Position numbers and translations under genes: made by a program. From NCBI RefSeq assembly GCF_009650765.1, contig NZ_CP045740.1:5308001-5372000 (forward strand): a stretch of 64,000 bases of DNA, written 5' to 3'. This DNA is from Streptomyces sp. SUK 48 (GTDB lineage: Bacteria > Actinomycetota > Actinomycetes > Streptomycetales > Streptomycetaceae). Shown one piece after another: positions 37,830-46,071 of this stretch (position 1 is the stretch's first letter; each line of letters starts with the position of its first letter). The notes under the pieces were generated by a model that was given only the letters and a program-made list of their open reading frames with translations, was not told where the DNA came from and made no database searches.

Positions 37830-38599
37830 CTGTCCTCTTTCCTGGCGGTGGCGGCACCGCCGCCGATGAGCTCCAGCACGGTCCGGCAGGCGGGGCGCTG
37901 CGGGTTCACCAGATGCATGTGGCGCGCGCCGGGCACGGACACCGTCGTCAGCCGCAGTCCGTCCTTGGCCCACCGGCCCAGCTGGTGGCGGGTGAGTTCC
38001 TCCGGTACGGCCTGGTCCTCCCGCGCGCTCACCACCGTGACGGAGGACGCGTCGGCCGGCGCGAGTACGGGCGTCGCCTCCTGGTGGGCGCCGCCTGCGG
38101 CGAGGTGCTCGGCCAGGAAGACGTCCACCGCTCCCTCGCCCACCCCGAGCCGGGCCGCTTCGGCGAGGTCGGTCACCGGGGCGAGCAGCACGACGCGGGC
38201 CCCTCCGGCCTGCCCCTGGAGGGCGGCGAGCAACAGATGGGCGCCCGCGGAGTGGCCCACGAGCACCGCGCCGTCCCAGGCGCCGTCCTTCTGCCCGAGC
38301 AGGCGCAGTGCGGCCTGGCAATCCTCCGCGGCGCCCGGCCACGCCCCGCCGTCCCAGCTCGGCCGGTACTCCAGGACGGCGACCCGGTGGCCGCGTTCGG
38401 TCAGGGCGAACGCCAGCGGTTCCAGATCCTGCGCCGTGCGGTCGTGCCGCCAGAAACCGCCGTGCACCAGCACCACCGGTGCGGCCTGCGAAGGCTCGGC
38501 GACGGGCGCGGTGCCGTCCTCCGGTTCCGCCGGCCCGTACAGGTCGATGCGCTGCCACGCGGAGGGGCCGTACCGGAGGTGGCCGAAGGCCGTGCTCAC
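37826..38599 (-). CDS. Alpha/beta hydrolase
   Basis: A 257-residue hydrolase of the arylformamidase/esterase type: oxyanion motif VLVHGGFWRHD, nucleophile VLVGHSAGAHLLLA, a late Asp (SAREDQAVP) and His (GARHMHLVN). It may cleave an ester or an N-formyl/amide group; a formyltransferase is encoded at 49639, so deformylation is one possibility. The GTG at 38599 overlaps the upstream stop by 4 nt. Confidence 0.85.
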   Translation of the reverse strand: MSTAFGHLRYGPSAWQRIDLYGPAEPEDGTAPVAEPSQAAPVVLVHGGFWRHDRTAQDLEPLAFALTERGHRVAVLEYRPSWDGGAWPGAAEDCQAALRLLGQKDGAWDGAVLVGHSAGAHLLLAALQGQAGGARVVLLAPVTDLAEAARLGVGEGAVDVFLAEHLAAGGAHQEATPVLAPADASSVTVVSAREDQAVPEELTRHQLGRWAKDGLRLTTVSVPGARHMHLVNPQRPACRTVLELIGGGAATARKEDR

Positions 38600-39327
38600 A
38601 GGAGACCGAACGTTTCGAGACGCGACACCCAGTGGTGCATGCGCTCGTCGGACATACGCACCTCGGCCCGGCGCTCGGCGGACTCCTCGGCGGCGCCCAG
38701 GCGGTACCAGACGGTCCCGTCGTCGCGGCGGATCATGAAGGCGCGCTGCTTGCGAGCGGGGCTCTGGATCATCAGCGAGATCGTCTCGGGCTCGGTGATG
38801 GTGGTGTGCAACTGCTCGTGGTCGAGGGTGATGCACCGGCCGGCCGGCTCCTCACGCACGAAGTACGGCCAGAAGCGGGAGACGTCGGCGCTCTCGTCGA
38901 GCGGCTGGTCGGTCGCGTACAGAGTGTGCTGGTACGCGCCGTGCAGGATGTAGGCGGTGAAGCTGTAGCGGTGGTTGTGGACCCGCTCGTACTGGTCGGT
39001 GTTGGCGAGCCGGAGACGGATGCGCAGGCCCTTGTCCTGGTCGTCCCAGATCACGATCTTGTCGTCGAGCGCGTGGCACTCGAACTTCTCGCGCAGCTCC
39101 GGGGTGCGCAGCGCGCGGCCCACGAGGGTGCGCAGCAGCGCCCGGTCGTCGCCGAGCCGGCGGGCGATCGCCTCGGTGATCTCCGCCGCCGCCTCCAGGT
39201 CGTCCCAGCGCACCCTGGGAAGCGAGGCCATGAGCGCCTCGGCCTTGGCGATGTCCTGCTCGGAGGGCGCGGTCAGCAGGATCGAGGGGGTGAGATCCAG
39301 CAGGTCGTCGCCGGGGCGGGTCACCAT
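38596..39327 (-). CDS. Cupin-like protein (paralogue 2)
   Basis: A 243-residue protein paralogous to the product of the gene just upstream. Shared pattern: RVHNHRYSFTAYILHGAYQH (H-x-H metal site), ITLDHEQLHTTITEPETISL and a terminal WYRLGAAEES. This fits a single-domain cupin, perhaps an iron dioxygenase. The ATG at 39327 shares its A with the upstream TGA, so it is translationally coupled. The reaction is unknown. Confidence 0.7.
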   Translation of the reverse strand: MVTRPGDDLLDLTPSILLTAPSEQDIAKAEALMASLPRVRWDDLEAAAEITEAIARRLGDDRALLRTLVGRALRTPELREKFECHALDDKIVIWDDQDKGLRIRLRLANTDQYERVHNHRYSFTAYILHGAYQHTLYATDQPLDESADVSRFWPYFVREEPAGRCITLDHEQLHTTITEPETISLMIQSPARKQRAFMIRRDDGTVWYRLGAAEESAERRAEVRMSDERMHHWVSRLETFGLL

Positions 39328-40010
39328 CACAGCACCTCCATGGCCCGCAGCCGGCCGGTGAGTTCGTCGAAGTAGTCCTTGCTGATGCGCTTGCTGCCGC
39401 GGCGCTCGGCCTTTTCCTTCTCTTCGCCGAAGCGCCACCAGACGCGGCCCGTCTCGCGTTCGGTGATGATCGAGCGCTCCTTCTCGGCGGGGCCACGCAG
39501 GAAGAGCGAGACGGTGTCCGGGGTGGTGTACGTGGTGTGGATCTCGCTGTGGTGGAGCGTGTAGCAGTTGCCCGCCTGCTCGTGGGTGACGAACCGCGGC
39601 ACCACGCGCAGATCGGTCGGAACGGCATCGAAGTCGTCCTGGGCGCTGCGCGGAATGTCCTCCTCCGAGAGGCGCCCGGTCAGTTCGTGCCGCACGTGCT
39701 TGTACTGGCCGCGCATGATCAGCGAGGTGAAGGTGAACCTGTGGTCATGCGGCCGGTCCCGGTGGTCCTCGGTCGAGACGTGCACACGGATACGGAAACC
39801 GCGGTCCAGGGCGTCGTAGATGACGAGCTTGTCGAGCAGCCGGTGGTGCTCGCACTTGTCGAAGAGGTCCTCCTCCTCACGCGCCCGCTCCAGCAGCTGC
39901 GTCAGAGCTGCCTTGTCCTCGGAGAGCGCGGTGAGGATCTCCTTGGTCTGCGCGCGGGCCTTGGGGAGATCGGACCAGTCGACGACCAGCCGGTCGAGTG
40001 CGTCAAGCAT
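39327..40010 (-). CDS. Cupin-like protein (paralogue 1)
   Basis: A 227-residue cupin-like protein. DRPHDHRFTFTSLIMRGQYK (H-x-H) and YTLHHSEIHTTYTTPDTVSL align with the downstream paralogue, and WWRFGEEKEKAERRG with its WYRLG end. An N-terminal helical part (KARAQTKEILTALSEDKAAL) precedes the barrel. The two products could form a heterodimer. I do not know an experimentally studied member. Confidence 0.7.
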   Translation of the reverse strand: MLDALDRLVVDWSDLPKARAQTKEILTALSEDKAALTQLLERAREEEDLFDKCEHHRLLDKLVIYDALDRGFRIRVHVSTEDHRDRPHDHRFTFTSLIMRGQYKHVRHELTGRLSEEDIPRSAQDDFDAVPTDLRVVPRFVTHEQAGNCYTLHHSEIHTTYTTPDTVSLFLRGPAEKERSIITERETGRVWWRFGEEKEKAERRGSKRISKDYFDELTGRLRAMEVL

Positions 40011-40029
40011 GTGGGGCTCCTTCTTCGGA

Positions 40030-41172
40030 TTACGCGACGGGGAGACGGGCTTCCGACCGGACGGGCAGTCCGAACACCCGGTGCGCCGTGCCCGCGGCGA
40101 GGGTGCGGACGTCCTCGGGAGACAGGCCCTGCGACTGCGCGTTCGCCATCTGACGGGCCAGCGGCACCGAACCGGCCGCCACGATCCCGTCCTGCTGGTA
40201 CCAGAGCGCGTTGTCCACGCGGTGGTGCAGGTCCTGGCCGCCGAGCCGTGCGGAGTCGCAACGGTCGGTCATCATCATCGAGTTCTCCACGCCCATCAGC
40301 TGGACGGCACGGGCCGCGATGGCCAGGTCGACGTGCTCCCCGTCGAAGTTGACGCAGGCGCCGATACGGCCGGCCGCCGCCTGGCGCATGATGGCCGCCG
40401 GGACCGGTCCGACGATCCGTGCCATCTGGTCGAGGGTCCAGGCGGGCAGGTCGTAGGAGGCGATGACGGCGTCCCGCTCGGCGCGCGCCCGGGTGCTGCG
40501 GAAGGCGTGCCGGATCAGCAACGGCATGTCGTTGAACAGGTGGTCGGTGACGACGCGGACGCCGTTGCCCGACCACTCGCTCCGCCAGGCCGTCTCGACG
40601 ATCTCGTCGACCTGTTCCGCGCTGCGCAGCGGGTCGGCACGGGTGAAGTGGCCGAGCGCGGGACGGATTCCGTGGGCCATCAGGAGCGGGATGAGCCAGT
40701 CGAAGCCGGTGTCGCGGGCGGTGGGCTCGTCGTGGAGTTCGGAAGCGGGCGAGAACGCGTCGGGCGACAGGACGGTGTACACGAGTCCGTACGGTCCGAG
40801 GGCCGCGAGGCGCTCCCACTCGTGCCTGCTCGGGGCCCAGACGGTCGCCGCGGGCGTGCCGCCGTGGCTGGCCAGGAGCGGCCCCTCCAGGGCGATGCCG
40901 GCGACGTGCGGCAGCAGTCCCTCGCCCCGCATGCGGTGGTACTCGTGCACGAAGGTCTCGAACTCCGCGAGCTGCTCCCGGTGGAGGTACATCGTGGGCA
41001 GGCTCAGGACGCCCTCGCTCGCGCACCAGGCGTCGAGGCGCGCAAGGTCGACCTTGGTGAAGTCCGAGAAATCGACGTCACCGAACCCATGGCAATGGAC
41101 CTCCACGGGCGGCAGCCCACTCCATGGATTCGCCATAGGCGACCTAGACCCGCTCGCTGCAGTGGATTCCAC
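40030..41172 (-). CDS. NagA-like amidohydrolase
   Basis: A 380-residue metal-dependent amidohydrolase resembling N-acetylglucosamine-6-phosphate deacetylase. Seen: HxH (VEVHCHGFGD), metal glutamate (GIALEGPLLA), GHFTRAD, TDHLFNDMP, NFDGEHVDLA and the catalytic Asp in MMMTDRCDS. It may deacylate an amino-sugar-like or N-formyl intermediate. GTG 41172 has GGGAG 9 nt upstream; ATG 41136 (MANPWSGL) is an alternative. It is the first gene of the leftward operon, divergent from the peptide gene across about 215 bp. Confidence 0.82.
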   Translation of the reverse strand: MESTAASGSRSPMANPWSGLPPVEVHCHGFGDVDFSDFTKVDLARLDAWCASEGVLSLPTMYLHREQLAEFETFVHEYHRMRGEGLLPHVAGIALEGPLLASHGGTPAATVWAPSRHEWERLAALGPYGLVYTVLSPDAFSPASELHDEPTARDTGFDWLIPLLMAHGIRPALGHFTRADPLRSAEQVDEIVETAWRSEWSGNGVRVVTDHLFNDMPLLIRHAFRSTRARAERDAVIASYDLPAWTLDQMARIVGPVPAAIMRQAAAGRIGACVNFDGEHVDLAIAARAVQLMGVENSMMMTDRCDSARLGGQDLHHRVDNALWYQQDGIVAAGSVPLARQMANAQSQGLSPEDVRTLAAGTAHRVFGLPVRSEARLPVA

Positions 41173-41251
41173 GAGAGAACTCCCAATCCAATAAGTTGAC
41201 CTAAGTGATTGTCGTTCACCGTACTCTGCTGCTACCAGTCCGCATCGAGCT

Positions 41252-41276
41252 CAGCATCATGCATTGCAGGATGCTG
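41252..41276. promoter_or_regulatory. 25-bp palindrome between the divergent operons
   Basis: CAGCATC (41252-41258) and GATGCTG (41270-41276) flank an inner TGC-att-GCA, making a near-perfect 25-bp palindrome in the amidohydrolase/peptide gene intergenic space. It shares its outer CA...TG and the core TGCA-N-TGCAGG with the palindrome at 49560, which suggests the same regulator binds both. Confidence 0.65.
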
Positions 41277-41388
41277 AAGGTGCGCTGATCGACTCCGGCG
41301 GCATAGTGTCGTTCCAGCGAAGCCGACGGGCTCTGGTCACCGGAACCTGATGGCTCGCCTATTCCCCAGGAAAAGGAGGTGATTCCAC

Positions 41389-41457
41389 ATGCAGAAGTAC
41401 ACCAAGCCGGCCACCAAGAAGGTTGCCTTCGGGACCGTCCTGATCACGGTCGTGTGA
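41389..41457 (+). CDS. 22-residue peptide (putative precursor or scaffold peptide)
   Basis: A short gene that encodes MQKYTKPATKK...VLITVV. The support is strong: AAAAGGAGGTGATT, an almost full complement of the 16S rRNA end, lies 5 nt before the ATG, and a perfect terminator follows. The YTKPA segment recalls the YxxP recognition motif of lasso leaders and the WTKPA start of PqqA, both bound by PqqD-like proteins; a PqqD-like protein is encoded at 44616. The peptide lacks the Glu/Tyr pair of PqqA and has no cysteine, Ser/Thr-rich core or Gly-Gly site. I infer a leader-only scaffold acted on by AsnB. Confidence 0.75.
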   Translation: MQKYTKPATKKVAFGTVLITVV

Positions 41458-41462
41458 TGTAA

Positions 41463-41516
41463 GCGCCGGGGCGCCGAGTTCCTCTGGATCACGGCGCCCC
41501 GGCGCAAATCTTTTTT
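41463..41516 (+). terminator. Terminator between peptide gene and asnB-like gene
   Basis: Perfect 14-bp stem GCGCCGGGGCGCCG (41463-41476) and CGGCGCCCCGGCGC (41492-41505), then AAATC and six T. Such a leaky terminator after the first small gene is usual in RiPP operons and makes the peptide in excess over the enzymes. Confidence 0.92.
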
Positions 41517-41547
41517 CTGCGGTACTCCGAGATCGAGTGAGGTGAAT

Positions 41548-43743
41548 ATGTGCGGCCTTGCAGGTCTGGCCCGCACCGATGGGCAGGTGCTCTCGCCGGC
41601 CACTGACGGCCTTCTGCGTCGCATGGCGCGGGCCGTGGCCCATCGAGGCCCCGACGATCAGGAGCTGTTGCGTACCGGGCCGGTCGGCCTGGCCTTCACG
41701 CGACTGTCCCTCGTGGACCCCGCCAACGGCGGCCAGCCGATCCACAGCCCCGACGGCGACGTGATCCTCATCGCCAACGGCGAGGTCTACAACCACCGCG
41801 AGCTGGCCGCGACCCTGCCTTCCGGCGTCCGCCTTCGCACCTCCGGCGACTGCGAAGTGCTGGTCCATCTCTACCAGCAAAAGGGCCTCCGGTTCCTGGA
41901 CGACGTCCGGGGCATGTTCGCGATCGTCCTCTACGACCGCAAGCAGAACCGCCTCCTTTTCGCCCGCGACCGGTTCGGCATCAAGCCGCTGTTCCACCAC
42001 CGGAACAGCGAGCGCATTGTCTTCGGATCCGAAATAAAGACGCTCTTCGAGGACCCGGCCTGCCCGCGCGAACTCGACTGGGACAGCGCCCTTTCCGACC
42101 AGGCGCTCACCGGAGCGCCGGATTTCGTGGAAGGCGCGCCCAATACCTGGTTCCGCGGTGTCGAACTGGTGCCGGCCGCGACCATCGTCACGATCGACCT
42201 GAGTGACGGAAGTACCAAGAATCACCGCTATTGGTCTTTCCCCCGCCCCGGGGATCTGCATGGCGAGCTCTCTCCCGCCGAATTCACCGAGCGGTACGCG
42301 CAGGCACTCGCCGACTCGGTGCGCGAGTGCGAGACCTCGGACACCGAGGTGGGCCTCTTCCTCAGCGGTGGCGTCGACTCCGCGTCGATCGCCGCCCTCA
42401 GCACCATCCGCCCCCGCACCTTCACCGCCCTCAACGGCAGCACCCTCGCCAACGAGGACGCCATGTACGGGCATCGCGTCGCCCGGCACTACGGACTCGA
42501 CAACCACCAGGTCCTCTTCGACGTCTCCCGGGTGCCTGCCGCGCAGGAGTGGAAGAACCTCCTGTGGCTGCTGGAGAGCCCCCAGTGCGGTCCCGAGGTC
42601 TTCTACAAACGGGAGCTGTACCGCTTCGTCAAGGCCCGGTTCCCGGAGATCAAGGGCATGCTGCTGGGCGGAGGCAGCGACGAGTTCAACGGCGGCTACA
42701 CCGCCGGCTTCGGCGACGACTGGGAGCAGTTCGCGTCCGGCATCGACGGCATGGCGCTGCGCGACGACCGCCACCGCCACCGCGGCCTGGCGGCCTGGTG
42801 GGAGCAGTCCCCGCAGCCGCTCGTGCGGGCCGAGGTGCTGCGCCGCGGGACGCCCGGCGAGGACCCCTACGAGCGCTACCTCCGCTGGAAGTACCGCGAC
42901 GTCCAGCAGTACAACTGCTGGCACGAGGACCGCACGGCCGCCGGCAGCGGCATCGAGGCCCGGGTCCCCTTCCTGGACCACCGCCTGGTGGAACTCTCCG
43001 CCTGTGTCCCGCCGTCGCTGCGCTCCCGGCTCACCTGGGACAAGCGTCTGCTGCGCGACGGCCTCGACGGGGTGCTCCCGTCCGAGTTCGCCGAGCGGAC
43101 CAAGGTCGGGTTCTTCTACGGCGACGGCATCCGCCACACCTACCGCGCCTTCGCGGGCATGCTCGCGGCGGACGGCGACGCCCTGCTCGAAGAGGCCCTC
43201 TCCGGCCCGCACGCCAAGGAGTACCTCGACGCCGACAACGCGCGTGCCACCCTTCGCGCCCTGCAACAGGACCCCTCTTCCGGGCATGTGGAGTTCCTGC
43301 TGCGCGCGGTCAACCTCGGGCTGCTGGACGTGATGCTCCAGCAGCCGCCCACGCCACCGGTGGAGGCCCTGCCCGCTCCCGTCCCGGTCGAACTGATCGT
43401 CGAGGAGTGGGACGCGGAGCGCGCCGGCATCGAGGCACGGGTACTACAGCGGCCCGAGCTGCACGAGGCGCTCGTACCCGCGCTCGACGACTCGATCCTG
43501 CTGCTCACCGACCAGAAGGAACCGTTCCTGCGCTACCTGGTCACCGACGGCGAGATCCAGTTCGTCATCGACGGCGAGGAGATGCCGCAGTGGCAGCGGC
43601 TGCTCGACGGCATCGACGGACAGCGCACCCTCGGACAGCTCCTGGCGGCCGCCGAGTGCGAACTCTCCGACGTCGAGGAACTGCTGTTCCAGTCCACCGA
43701 GTTCGGACTGCTCACCCTCTCCGGCCCGGCGACGGGCGAATAG
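41548..43743 (+). CDS. Asparagine-synthetase-like (glutamine-hydrolysing) enzyme with C-terminal extension
   Basis: A 731-residue AsnB-family enzyme. Starting at ATG 41548 puts the nucleophile Cys at position 2 (MCGLAGLARTDG); GAGTGAGGTGA precedes it. The glutaminase motifs ANGEVYNHREL and FARDRFGIKPL and the synthetase P-loop LFLSGGVDSASIAAL are intact, so ammonia transfer and acyl adenylation both look possible. A C-terminal addition of about 100 residues (LDGIDGQRTLGQLLAAAECE, EELLFQSTEFGLLTL) resembles a PqqD-like winged helix. It could amidate a scaffold-bound acid or form an amide bond as lasso cyclases do. Confidence 0.88.
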   Translation: MCGLAGLARTDGQVLSPATDGLLRRMARAVAHRGPDDQELLRTGPVGLAFTRLSLVDPANGGQPIHSPDGDVILIANGEVYNHRELAATLPSGVRLRTSGDCEVLVHLYQQKGLRFLDDVRGMFAIVLYDRKQNRLLFARDRFGIKPLFHHRNSERIVFGSEIKTLFEDPACPRELDWDSALSDQALTGAPDFVEGAPNTWFRGVELVPAATIVTIDLSDGSTKNHRYWSFPRPGDLHGELSPAEFTERYAQALADSVRECETSDTEVGLFLSGGVDSASIAALSTIRPRTFTALNGSTLANEDAMYGHRVARHYGLDNHQVLFDVSRVPAAQEWKNLLWLLESPQCGPEVFYKRELYRFVKARFPEIKGMLLGGGSDEFNGGYTAGFGDDWEQFASGIDGMALRDDRHRHRGLAAWWEQSPQPLVRAEVLRRGTPGEDPYERYLRWKYRDVQQYNCWHEDRTAAGSGIEARVPFLDHRLVELSACVPPSLRSRLTWDKRLLRDGLDGVLPSEFAERTKVGFFYGDGIRHTYRAFAGMLAADGDALLEEALSGPHAKEYLDADNARATLRALQQDPSSGHVEFLLRAVNLGLLDVMLQQPPTPPVEALPAPVPVELIVEEWDAERAGIEARVLQRPELHEALVPALDDSILLLTDQKEPFLRYLVTDGEIQFVIDGEEMPQWQRLLDGIDGQRTLGQLLAAAECELSDVEELLFQSTEFGLLTLSGPATGE

Positions 43744-43753
43744 CCGGGCCACC

Positions 43754-43784
43754 GGCCTGCCACCGGCGCGTGCGGTGGCAGGCC
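43754..43784 (+). terminator. Hairpin between asnB-like and nucleotidyltransferase genes
   Basis: Perfect 12-bp arms GGCCTGCCACCG (43754-43765) and CGGTGGCAGGCC (43773-43784) begin 11 nt after the asnB-like stop. No T-run. It ends 7 nt before an ATG at 43792, so it may also mask that start. Confidence 0.6.
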
Positions 43785-43836
43785 ACCAGCCATGTCCAGC
43801 CCTCTCTCGCCCTCGCCCCGGAAGGCCAACGCCCGC

Positions 43837-44616
43837 ATGAGTTTCGACTTCACCCGCTGTTTGAACGAACTGGCCGGGCGCGACCTGCTGCCCGACAGCC
43901 ACGACTCCGCGTTCGTCGTCGGCTCCCTCGCCCGCGGCTGGGGCAACGACCTGAGCGACCTCGACATCTACCTGGTGAGCGAGAAGCCGTGGACCGGCGC
44001 CTCCTCCGGCACGATCCGCGTCCCGCTGAGCCATCCCGACGTGCCCACGGAGCACTTCTACACCGAGGAACGGCGCTGGGAGGTCAAGTACTGGACCTCC
44101 GCCCAGGTGGAGGAGATCCTCGCGAAGGTGTCCTGGGCGGAGTTCGACCAGGGCCGGACCGTCGGCCAGATGCTCACCCGAGACGAGGAGCAGCTGCTGG
44201 AGCGGCTGCTGGTCTGCCGCCCGCTGAACGGCGCGGAGTGGGTGCGCCGGCAGCAGCGGCTGATCGAGGAGTCGGCGTTCCAGGCGGCCGTGGTGACCCA
44301 CTGCCTGACCAACGCCGACGACTTCGCCGAGGACGCCCTCGGGCAGCTGGCCACGGGCGACGAGGCGAGCGCCGTGCTGTCGGTCCGCCAGGCGTTCGGA
44401 CACGCGGTGGACGCCCTTGTCGCCGCACAGGGGGAGTGCGGCCGACTGGTGAAGTGGCGGGCCCGGCGCATGAAGGCGGCCGCTCCGCAGGCCCTCTCGT
44501 ACGAGCGCTACTGGGCGGTCGAGACGATGCGCGACTTCGATCCGGACGACCCGGCCACCTGGGTCCGTGACGTGATGTCCCTGTGCAAGCTCCTTTCCAT
44601 GAGGGTGGAGATCTGA
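43837..44616 (+). CDS. Nucleotidyltransferase-fold protein
   Basis: A 259-residue protein with the minimal nucleotidyltransferase signature AFVVGSLARGWGNDLSDLDI (GS...DxD) followed by a helical C-terminal part (QAFGHAVDALVAAQGECGRL). Such enzymes transfer NMP to an alcohol or protein. ATG 43837 (MSFDFTRCLN) is preferred; ATG 43792 is possible but lies against the hairpin. Its TGA overlaps the ATG of the PqqD-like gene by 1 nt. In this operon it may adenylylate a substrate or the scaffold peptide. Confidence 0.82.
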   Translation: MSFDFTRCLNELAGRDLLPDSHDSAFVVGSLARGWGNDLSDLDIYLVSEKPWTGASSGTIRVPLSHPDVPTEHFYTEERRWEVKYWTSAQVEEILAKVSWAEFDQGRTVGQMLTRDEEQLLERLLVCRPLNGAEWVRRQQRLIEESAFQAAVVTHCLTNADDFAEDALGQLATGDEASAVLSVRQAFGHAVDALVAAQGECGRLVKWRARRMKAAAPQALSYERYWAVETMRDFDPDDPATWVRDVMSLCKLLSMRVEI

Positions 44617-44903
44617 TGTCCCTGACCGCCTCAGCGGCCGACGCCGTGCCCCAGCTCGGTCTGGCGGCACGCTTCCGCAGGTTCCGTGACAAGACGCTCA
44701 TCGCCGTCGGGCCGAACGCCATGGAGCTGTCCGACTCCGCGGCCTTCATCCTGGCCTGCGTCGACGGGCAGCGCTCGGTGGCCGGCATCGGGGCCATGCT
44801 CGCCGAGGAGTACGGCATCGATGTCGACGAGGCGGTCGCGGATGTCGCGGACCTGATCGGCCAGCTCGTCGAGTGCAGGGTCCTGGACCTGCCGAACGCC
44901 TGA
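44616..44903 (+). CDS. PqqD-like peptide-recognition protein
   Basis: A 95-residue PqqD-family (RiPP recognition element) protein: RFRRFRDKTLIAVGPNAMEL with the following SDSAAFILACVDGQRSVAGI and VDEAVADVADLIGQLVECRV matches the three-strand plus winged-helix fold. PqqD proteins bind a leader peptide and bring it to a modifying enzyme. Coupled to the nucleotidyltransferase gene and three genes from the 22-residue peptide, it is the best evidence that the pathway is peptide-guided. Confidence 0.87.
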   Translation: MSLTASAADAVPQLGLAARFRRFRDKTLIAVGPNAMELSDSAAFILACVDGQRSVAGIGAMLAEEYGIDVDEAVADVADLIGQLVECRVLDLPNA

Positions 44904-44941
44904 CCTCTCCATCACCTCCACCAACGATTGGGAACCATGCG

Positions 44942-46042
44942 ATGTGCGGGATTGTCGGGCTCTTCGTGGGGTGCTCCGCCCTGGCCTACTGCCCCCGCAA
45001 GGCACTCGCCCCGGCCGGCGCCGCGACGGTCGCTGGTGCCGAATCCGGGCGACTCGCCGGCGCAGATCCCGCGTCCGGCCCCGCACGCGGGGCCGGGACG
45101 GACGGGGAGCAGGCCGAGCTCTCGTACAGCTCCCCCTTCACTCGCTGGTCGGAGCGGGCGACCGTCCGCCGGGCGCCCCGGCGTGAGCTGAGCGCGCCGT
45201 CCGCCGAAACCCCCCGCTACTTCTCCCCCGAACTGGTGCCGGTCGCGCGCCACCCGCTCATCGCCGAGTTGCGCCCCGAACTGTTCGACACCGTGCTCGT
45301 GCAGCACCTCTACCGCTACCTGGACTTCACCGCCAAGCTGGAGACGCTGGTGGTCAACCGCACCGCGCTCGGCATCGCCCAGGGCAGCGTCGGCGTCGAA
45401 CTCCCCGAGGAGATGCGCTTCGACGCCTACAAGATCTACTGCGACGAGGCATACCACGCCCTCTTCTCGGTGGACTTGATGCGCCAGGTCCGCGACACCA
45501 CCGGTATCGTCCCGGTTCTGCCGGCCCAGCCCTACTTCCTGAGGCGGCTGGAGGAGATCCAGCAGGCGTTGCCCCAGCACACCCGGGCCCTGGCCGAACT
45601 GCTCTTCGTGACCGTCTCGGAAACGCTGATATCGGCCAGCCTCGCCGAACTGCCGGTCGACAGCGAGATCGTGCCGGCCGTGCGGGAGACGATCCGCGAC
45701 CACGCCGCGGACGAGGGGCGCCACCACGTCTACTTCGCCGCCTTCTTGCGCTACCTGTGGGCCGCCCTCGACCCCGCGGCCCGACGGGAGGCGGCGCTGC
45801 TGGTGCCCCGGCTGATCGCGGCCTTCCTGCAACCCGACGCCGACGCTGTGCGCGCCGAGCTGCTGGGCTACGGGCTCACGCGCGACGACGCCGAACAGGT
45901 TCTCGCCGAGGTGTACGACAAGAAGACCGTCGCCGCGTACACCCGGGCCACGGCCAAGCGGACGATCTCCTACTTCGTCGCGCTGGACGTGCTGGACGAC
46001 CCGATGGTGGAGCACGAGTTCCGCGCGCACGGCCTGCTCTGA
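44942..46042 (+). CDS. AurF-type diiron oxygenase with unusual N-terminus
   Basis: A 366-residue protein. Residues about 60-360 fit the AurF family of diiron N-oxygenases: CDEAYHAL (ExxH), a glutamate in TVSETLIS and DHAADEGRHHVYFAAF supply iron ligands. AurF relatives oxidise amines to nitro or hydroxylamine groups, or hydroxylate carbon. The first eight residues, MCGIVGLF, are exactly a class II glutamine amidotransferase start, but no glutaminase domain follows; about 50 low-complexity residues lead into YSSPFTRWSERATVR, where AurF homologues usually begin. Likely a fusion relic. Confidence 0.85.
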   Translation: MCGIVGLFVGCSALAYCPRKALAPAGAATVAGAESGRLAGADPASGPARGAGTDGEQAELSYSSPFTRWSERATVRRAPRRELSAPSAETPRYFSPELVPVARHPLIAELRPELFDTVLVQHLYRYLDFTAKLETLVVNRTALGIAQGSVGVELPEEMRFDAYKIYCDEAYHALFSVDLMRQVRDTTGIVPVLPAQPYFLRRLEEIQQALPQHTRALAELLFVTVSETLISASLAELPVDSEIVPAVRETIRDHAADEGRHHVYFAAFLRYLWAALDPAARREAALLVPRLIAAFLQPDADAVRAELLGYGLTRDDAEQVLAEVYDKKTVAAYTRATAKRTISYFVALDVLDDPMVEHEFRAHGLL

Positions 46043-46071
46043 ACTCCGACGGCCGGACGAGGGCCGGCGGC

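Noticed and set aside
41389..41457. PqqA-type precursor for PQQ
   Set aside because: The TKPA segment and size are similar, but the Glu and Tyr that form PQQ are missing and there is no PqqE radical SAM or PqqC gene.
41389..44903. Lasso peptide operon
   Set aside because: AsnB-like and PqqD-like genes fit, but the peptide has no core after the leader-like part, and no transglutaminase-like leader peptidase or ABC exporter is present.
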